A stretch of DNA of 64,000 nt from Colius striatus (taxonomy: Eukaryota > Chordata > Aves > Coliiformes > Coliidae), in contig NC_084773.1 of the NCBI RefSeq assembly GCF_028858725.1, positions 3,400,350 through 3,464,349 of the forward strand, given 5' to 3'. Below are positions 58,431 through 64,000 of this stretch, piece after piece (the stretch's first letter is position 1; each line of letters opens with the position of its first letter). The translations under genes were made by a program, and so were the position numbers. The notes beneath the pieces were generated by a model. It was not told where the DNA came from and made no database searches. It saw nothing but the letters and a program-made list of their open reading frames with translations.

Positions 58431-58439
58431 GTAGCTGCC

Positions 58440-61400
58440 ACACTCCGAGAAGCACACAAAACAACAGCGAATAACTTACTCTTTTCAGAATGACTGATTC
58501 TTTCTAGCGGTTAGAGTTTAGGAAAGTTTCAAAGGTTTCTTTCCAGTGGGGTAAATTGTGCCTGCAGCTGAAGGGGAGTTGTCGTGTCCATTTCAAAAGG
58601 CCAGATACCTGCTCTCTTGGTGCCTACATGCAAGTGTTACACACAAAATATATGTTAAATATATGTGTTATATCCTATTCATTGTGGAGTTTGGTGTCAG
58701 CAGTGAAGAGATGCCAAACACATCCTTCAGGATTTTGAGAGGCTTAGCTGAAGGGGGCCTTTAAGCATTTCCAACGAGCATAAAAGGTACTCGGGTCTTG
58801 GACACAGACTAGAACAGTTTTGTAATAGTTTATTTTAATACGAGAGTTGAATACACAGTTCCTGATTAAAGGAGCAGTAAGAGCTGTGTGTCAACGTTAG
58901 TGTGCTGGGCTGAAACATCTGTCTGCCGGCTAATAGGGATATTTTTGGAGTGAGTGTCCTTGTAACATACTTGTGAAGTTAAGTTGTGGTTTTCCAAATA
59001 CTTGCAGATTTTTGACAGTACTATGTGTCTGTCTCATTAGCCACATCAGTATGTTAACTTGTAGAATTACAGTCTCTAGCACATCATATAAACACCAGCA
59101 GTGTTTTAAACTTAAGGGTTTTAGGAAACTTAGTGGGAATGCTGAAGTTGCTTAGTTTCTTTCTACTAAGCCAAAGGAGCTATCAGCATAGGAGAGACAG
59201 GGCTCGCTTCTTAAAACAGGTCGTTCCTATTAGTACTGCATCTTAACCACATCTTGTTTTTTGACAGCATTAGTGTACCACATTCCCTACAATAACTGTG
59301 ATTTCTAGCCAGGCTAAAAAGCAGCTGTGTCACTCTTACCTCTCCCTCCCTCTAAAAAGACTTGAATGCCTTTCCCTTCCCATGTCTACCTGTCAGAAAC
59401 TATTGTTGAAGTTGACAACCTTCATTTTTTATAATTAAATACAGGACACACATTTAGAGTTCAGCCCTGCTGTGTGTGATCTGTACCTTTGCCATCAATT
59501 ATAATTCTCATGTGCTTTGGGTTTTGCAGGATCGGGGCTGGAATGCTAAGCACGCCGTGAGCACGCCACGGGATAGCCATTCCCCAAATTTCTGTTTATT
59601 GTTACATAATTACATGAATAAACACTTCCCACGTGCTGCAGAAAGAGTTTATAAAGTTCATAAAATTCATGGAAGAAAGCAGTTTTTGAAAGTAAACTCT
59701 GGCTTTGCTCTTTTCTGTCTGAAATAAGGAAAAAGAGGAGATCTTCACCACACCATGTTCTTGGTCTGACTCTTGGTGCAGCTGCACAAACACTCGTGCC
59801 AGCACAGTGCTGTGGAGGGGAAAGGAGGGAATCCCTGCTGAACTATGAAGGACAGTGAGGAGAGCAGCACAGAGATGTCTGTGCTGCAGGAACACTCTGA
59901 AATGGCGTGTTTTGAAAGAGAGCCAATGTGAGCTGCAGGATCCCCATGTGCAACCTGGAGATTTTTTTTGTTCATATATAGAAGCAAAATCATGGAGAAG
60001 CAGTTCTGTAGCATATAAGGGGTGAACTGGGGAGAGGAAAACTTTCTTTTCCAGGAAGGGATGTGAATTTAAGTTTGGCGATAGTCCTAGGGACACAACG
60101 AGATTCCGTAGGCTGCACTCGAACCTGATGCTAAGAGAATCACTCCAGTGAAGCTGAACGTGTCTACCCCAGATTTGAGTTCTGCCCTGAAGTCCTACAG
60201 CTCTTACCTGACTGGAACTTATTTTAGATCAGCACCTGCCACCTTGTGGCAAATTTACATGGTGCAGCTTTTCTTTTTCCAGCTTTCTAAAACACTTTTT
60301 TCTTCATTAAGGTTCTTTTTGCATTCCTTGCTGTGGGGACAAAATAGGCTTCATCTGGGAAGTTCCTGCCCTTCAGCTCGGTGGTTCCTGCCTAGCTGGA
60401 AATCCCACGAGGTGGTATTTGCACCACAGTGTTAGGCCAACATGGTGTTAATCCATAAAGTCAGACACTCTAAAGAAGATGAAACATATACCTAACCTTT
60501 TACCTTCACTTCTGCAGCCAAATTGTGTCTGGTCTTTACCTCTCTAACACAAGCACTGGATTTGAATGCTTTATTCCTCACTTTGTTTTCTGATACCCCT
60601 CTGCTTGCTGGGGACAGCAGTGTTCTCTTCCAGTGTAAACGCAGCCTTTACAAAGAGGACTGAGGTTTTCACTGCAGGGTTTTTGTTTGCACTCTTCACA
60701 CAGGCACATCAGCGTTGGACAATACCTGTTGTATTTGGCATAGGCATCAGCACAATGGGAAGGCAGTAAAAGACTATGGGGTATAATCAGCAGATGTAAC
60801 CAAACGGTGCCGATGGCAAGAGAAAATCACTGGAGAGGCTGCTTCTGAGGTTAGAAAAGTCCTCAGTGGAACATGGTAATGCTGCTGTTGTGAGTTTGGA
60901 GAGTGGATCCCAAGCAACATTGTACATTCTATGGCTGGAGTCAGTGGGTCTTCCAGACACAAAGTATTTTGCCAGAACTCCTTCACCTTTTTATCTTTCC
61001 ACCTTTATCTTGGCAAAGACAAGGGATGCTCACTGCCCCACACTTCCCAAGACTTTTATCCCAGGCAGTGTGTTGGTGATGCTTCTTGCTCATCCCTCCT
61101 GTTCTCTGGTGTACAACAGCATGAGGATGGAAACCCCTCACTGCCAGATGAGTTTAGTTTCAGAGCTGGACAGGAGCAGCAGAGACAGTTCTAGTTCCTG
61201 ACATGCCCATTGCATGTCCTTTAATTTGGTTTCGTGTGGGTTTGATTCCTGTTTCTTTTAAAGGGATGCATTTTTCCTATGTGTTTCCAGCCTTCTCTCT
61301 GTTCTGTAGAGGTCTCTTATTCTCACTGGGGTGGTTTTTTTTAGGGGGTTACATGTCTTAGGTGTTGTAAATATGAATGAGATCAGCATGAGCATAACCT

Positions 61401-64000
61401 CATGAGCAGTGCATCTGATCAGGTATGGATGCAGGACATGCAGAAAGTGTCGTTTGAAATACAGCTTCACTATTCAAAGCGAAAATAAGTTGATTGAATG
61501 CATTCATAAGAAATCAATCTATACCATAAAAGTCAACCATTCAGATTTTAAGACAAGTTTGTTTTGGCTGTGGTCTTGTCTGCCACCCATGAGCATTTGT
61601 GACAGTAAAAACAGATCGGGAAACTGTCTGTCCAGAGTTTAAACTACCAAGCATGTGCATTCATGCCAGAACGACATTGACACTTGTTTCTTCAGGGACA
61701 TAAGCAACATCATGGACCTTCATGGTCACCACTAACTGTTTTACAAGCAGCTTTTCCAATTTCATGGAGTTATTTTGTTTTCAATAAAAAATAGAGTGCT
61801 TTAAAATGGTAGTTGAGCTCAAGGAAGCTGCATTTGATTCAGAGATATTATGGAAGCAATAAAAGGAGGTTTAAAAAAAAAATCAGCAGTTTTCTGGAGA
61901 TTATTTGCTCAATTCTCCTATTAATATTGTTTTGTTTGCCAGACTATGATTAAAAACATTTGTCAGGCAAGACTTGGTCAGGAAAGTGAGCCAGTAAAGT
62001 TGAGCTGTCATCTAAGTACATACAGAAAAAAGTGTTCTCTTGGCATGGAAAACAGACCGTTTGCAGAAATAATAAACATGCCCTCTAAAATTATGTTCCT
62101 TCTCTCTAAAATCATGGAAGGTCACAAAACTCTGACCCTACAGAAGGAGCATAACACTTTATGAGACTTCTGTCAAAGCACATGATCAAAAATAAATAGG
62201 CTGCAATAAAGAAGTGTCAGGCTGATGGCTCAAATGTGCCTTCCTGACAGATCCCCTCTCCTTTCCTTGCACTCTGCCACGCAAAGGCAGCCCGTCTGGA
62301 GGGGAGAGTGGATCAATCCATTTTCTTGACATATCAGTTGATGTCATTAACTTGTGTTTCATCTCCCAAGTAAACCTTGTAAACAATAAAACGTGTCAAA
62401 GCAAAATGAAAATTTATGGAGAAGTGTAATTTGCAAAAGTCCTTCTGGTGATTCAGCTGCTGGATAGAGCCACAGATGCTGAGTATCCGTGAGGAACAAG
62501 AGACTGGTCTGGCCAAGATGGGCTTTCTTTCTGAGCCCTGAGGATAGCTGAGTGAGCTGTAAGCAAAGGAGAAGGTAGTGGCTGGCTCCCATAGCTGGGA
62601 GAGGGAGAGTATGCCCACCAACATACTCAGAGGGCAGGGGTTGCACCTTCTGCTCACTCTTCAGGATTTCCAGGTTTACTCTTTATTTGGGTTCCTCCTT
62701 CCTCTCTATCAGGCTATTTGCTTCAGTGCTGCTGGCTAAACCCCAGGCATGGGAATGAGAATGAACACTTACTCTTGAGAGCCCAAAATAACCCAGCTTC
62801 CCAGTATCATTTGACCTGTCTTCAGTGGAGACCCTCAGCCAGCTGGTAATGGTGCTCTCGGTGTGTGGGTATGCTATGTGTGGTTGTACTGTTCTTGGTG
62901 TCCTCTGGTTGTACTGGCCATAAACTAAAATAATTGCAGGTGTTTGCCTGCAAAACTTTGTCTGAGGCTGTCTAGCATCAGGTAGAATTTACATATGAGA
63001 ACTGAGATGACAAGACCTTTGCAGTTTTTGATACTACTCTTCAGCTGCCTGCAAGCAGAAATCTGTTTCTAAGCCCGATTGTAGTATCTTTGACTGGGAC
63101 CTACTTATCACCAAAGACTATTGCCACTAAAGGAGAGACCAGTATTCACAAGAGATAGTATTTGAATTCTAGGAGGGCAGCTTAATTGAGTTACAGGCTG
63201 CACAACATGAGAATCTGCATAGACGACGCAGGGGAGAAAGGAAAATGAGCATTGGTAGGTTCATCTTTTTTAATAGATCTTTTCTTTCTTCCCCTGATGA
63301 CTCAACTTGCACAGCTATTTCCTTCCATTCTTCCCAGCTGCCTCTGCCAGTGCTCACTCACACACTGCCCACTGCTTACCCAGACACAGCAAAGGGGCTT
63401 TGAACTGGCAGCTGAGGTATCATAGCCATCACTGCACTTCCCTGCCACGGCATGGGCTGCAGCATAGGCTGCCAGTCTGAGAGAGGAGCCTGTCCTGAGT
63501 CCCATGCTCTCACAGGTGTGTTTGTGTCTAAGTGAGCTAGATTATTCAAAACAAAAAAGAAACTGCAGCTCCATTTTTGAGAACAGTTCAGACTTGTACT
63601 CAGTCATACAACCATTAGCCATTCCTCTGGCATCTCTGTGGCTCAGAGGAAGCAGTAGTATTTCCCCACTGTCTTCCTCAGTTGCCATGGTCTTCCACTC
63701 ACGTACACCACTAAGACAGGCAGATGTTCCCTGTTTTAATCCACCAGTAGAGCTTATGGATGTGCAGAACATAAAAGATATTTAAATTTATCAAACTTGA
63801 GCTCTCAGTTTGTGAGAGTGAGTGTGCAAGTATTTGGCTTTGGGTCTGTCTGCCCCCACACACCCCTCAAAATGGTTTAATTCAGCACAAAAAGAGAACA
63901 AAGTCTTCATTTGCTGGTAGTTTAGATTCTGTTTAGTTACAGCTCACAAACCCAAAACATCAGAATTGAGTTTAATAGTTCATAAATTATACAACACACA
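58440..64000. other. Right-edge region without supported genes
   Basis: No coding exon, hairpin or mobile element that I can support. The longest open frames (for example minus strand 59602-60096, 164 codons) have no recognisable domain and an irregular composition. Confidence 0.4.

Noticed and set aside
57364-58434. Open frames of 130-224 codons in the second CpG island
   Set aside because: Same reason: high GC content, several overlapping frames open on both strands and no recognisable protein features.
59602-60096. 164-codon minus-strand frame
   Set aside because: No family resemblance or signal; the reverse strand is partly open too. Kept as chance unless conservation shows otherwise.

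Overview
The window reads as a bird nuclear genome. It carries several CR1-type LINE 3' ends, including one with the ATTCTATGATTCTATG terminus and one with a recognisable CR1 reverse-transcriptase fragment. Genes are intron-containing, there are discrete CpG islands, and two conserved vertebrate landmarks are present: the let-7a-1/let-7f-1/let-7d microRNA cluster and PTPDC1. In human (9q22.32) PTPDC1 lies upstream of this let-7 cluster in the same orientation. The same arrangement is seen here on the minus strand. The species cannot be named from sequence alone.

Layout: 1-11.5 kb is mostly non-coding, with one CR1 at 5.4-5.9 kb. 11.5-13.1 kb holds three let-7 hairpins on the minus strand, and their likely host-transcript promoter is the large CpG island at 19.2-20.3 kb. 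22.2-32.6 kb, on the plus strand, holds a tandemly duplicated family of small multi-exon genes that I do not recognise. Each encodes a predicted secreted or type I membrane protein: signal peptide, four 24-residue repeats each on its own 72-bp phase-1 exon, three more ectodomain exons, one transmembrane exon and a short cytoplasmic tail. One copy is complete (29194-32263). One is a chimera with a dead internal first exon (23356-27844). One is only a 3' remnant (22.28-22.8 kb). A CpG-rich, minisatellite-bearing promoter segment occurs twice (28.5-28.9 and 33.0-33.4 kb). The second copy appears to start a further unrecognised plus-strand membrane-protein gene (33290-37527), which runs antisense into the 3' end of PTPDC1.

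35.6-43.7 kb is PTPDC1 on the minus strand. All nine coding exons can be traced with matching phases, giving 777 codons and the intact phosphatase signature HCHAGLGRTG; one intron uses a GC donor. 43.7-57.3 kb is non-coding apart from a CR1 with RT homology (53.4-54.2 kb) and an orphan 95-codon minus-strand reading frame near 55.6 kb. 57.4-58.4 kb is a second CpG island, possibly an upstream PTPDC1 promoter and/or that of a rightward transcript. 58.5-64 kb shows no gene I can support.

The most novel content is the 22-34 kb block. It combines a fast-changing tandem membrane-protein family, repeat exons expanded as 319-bp exon-plus-intron units, near-identical stretches that suggest recent duplication or gene conversion, and a strong excess of amino-acid-changing differences in the membrane-proximal exon. 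Function is unknown. The pattern is typical of reproductive or immune surface proteins, but that is inference.
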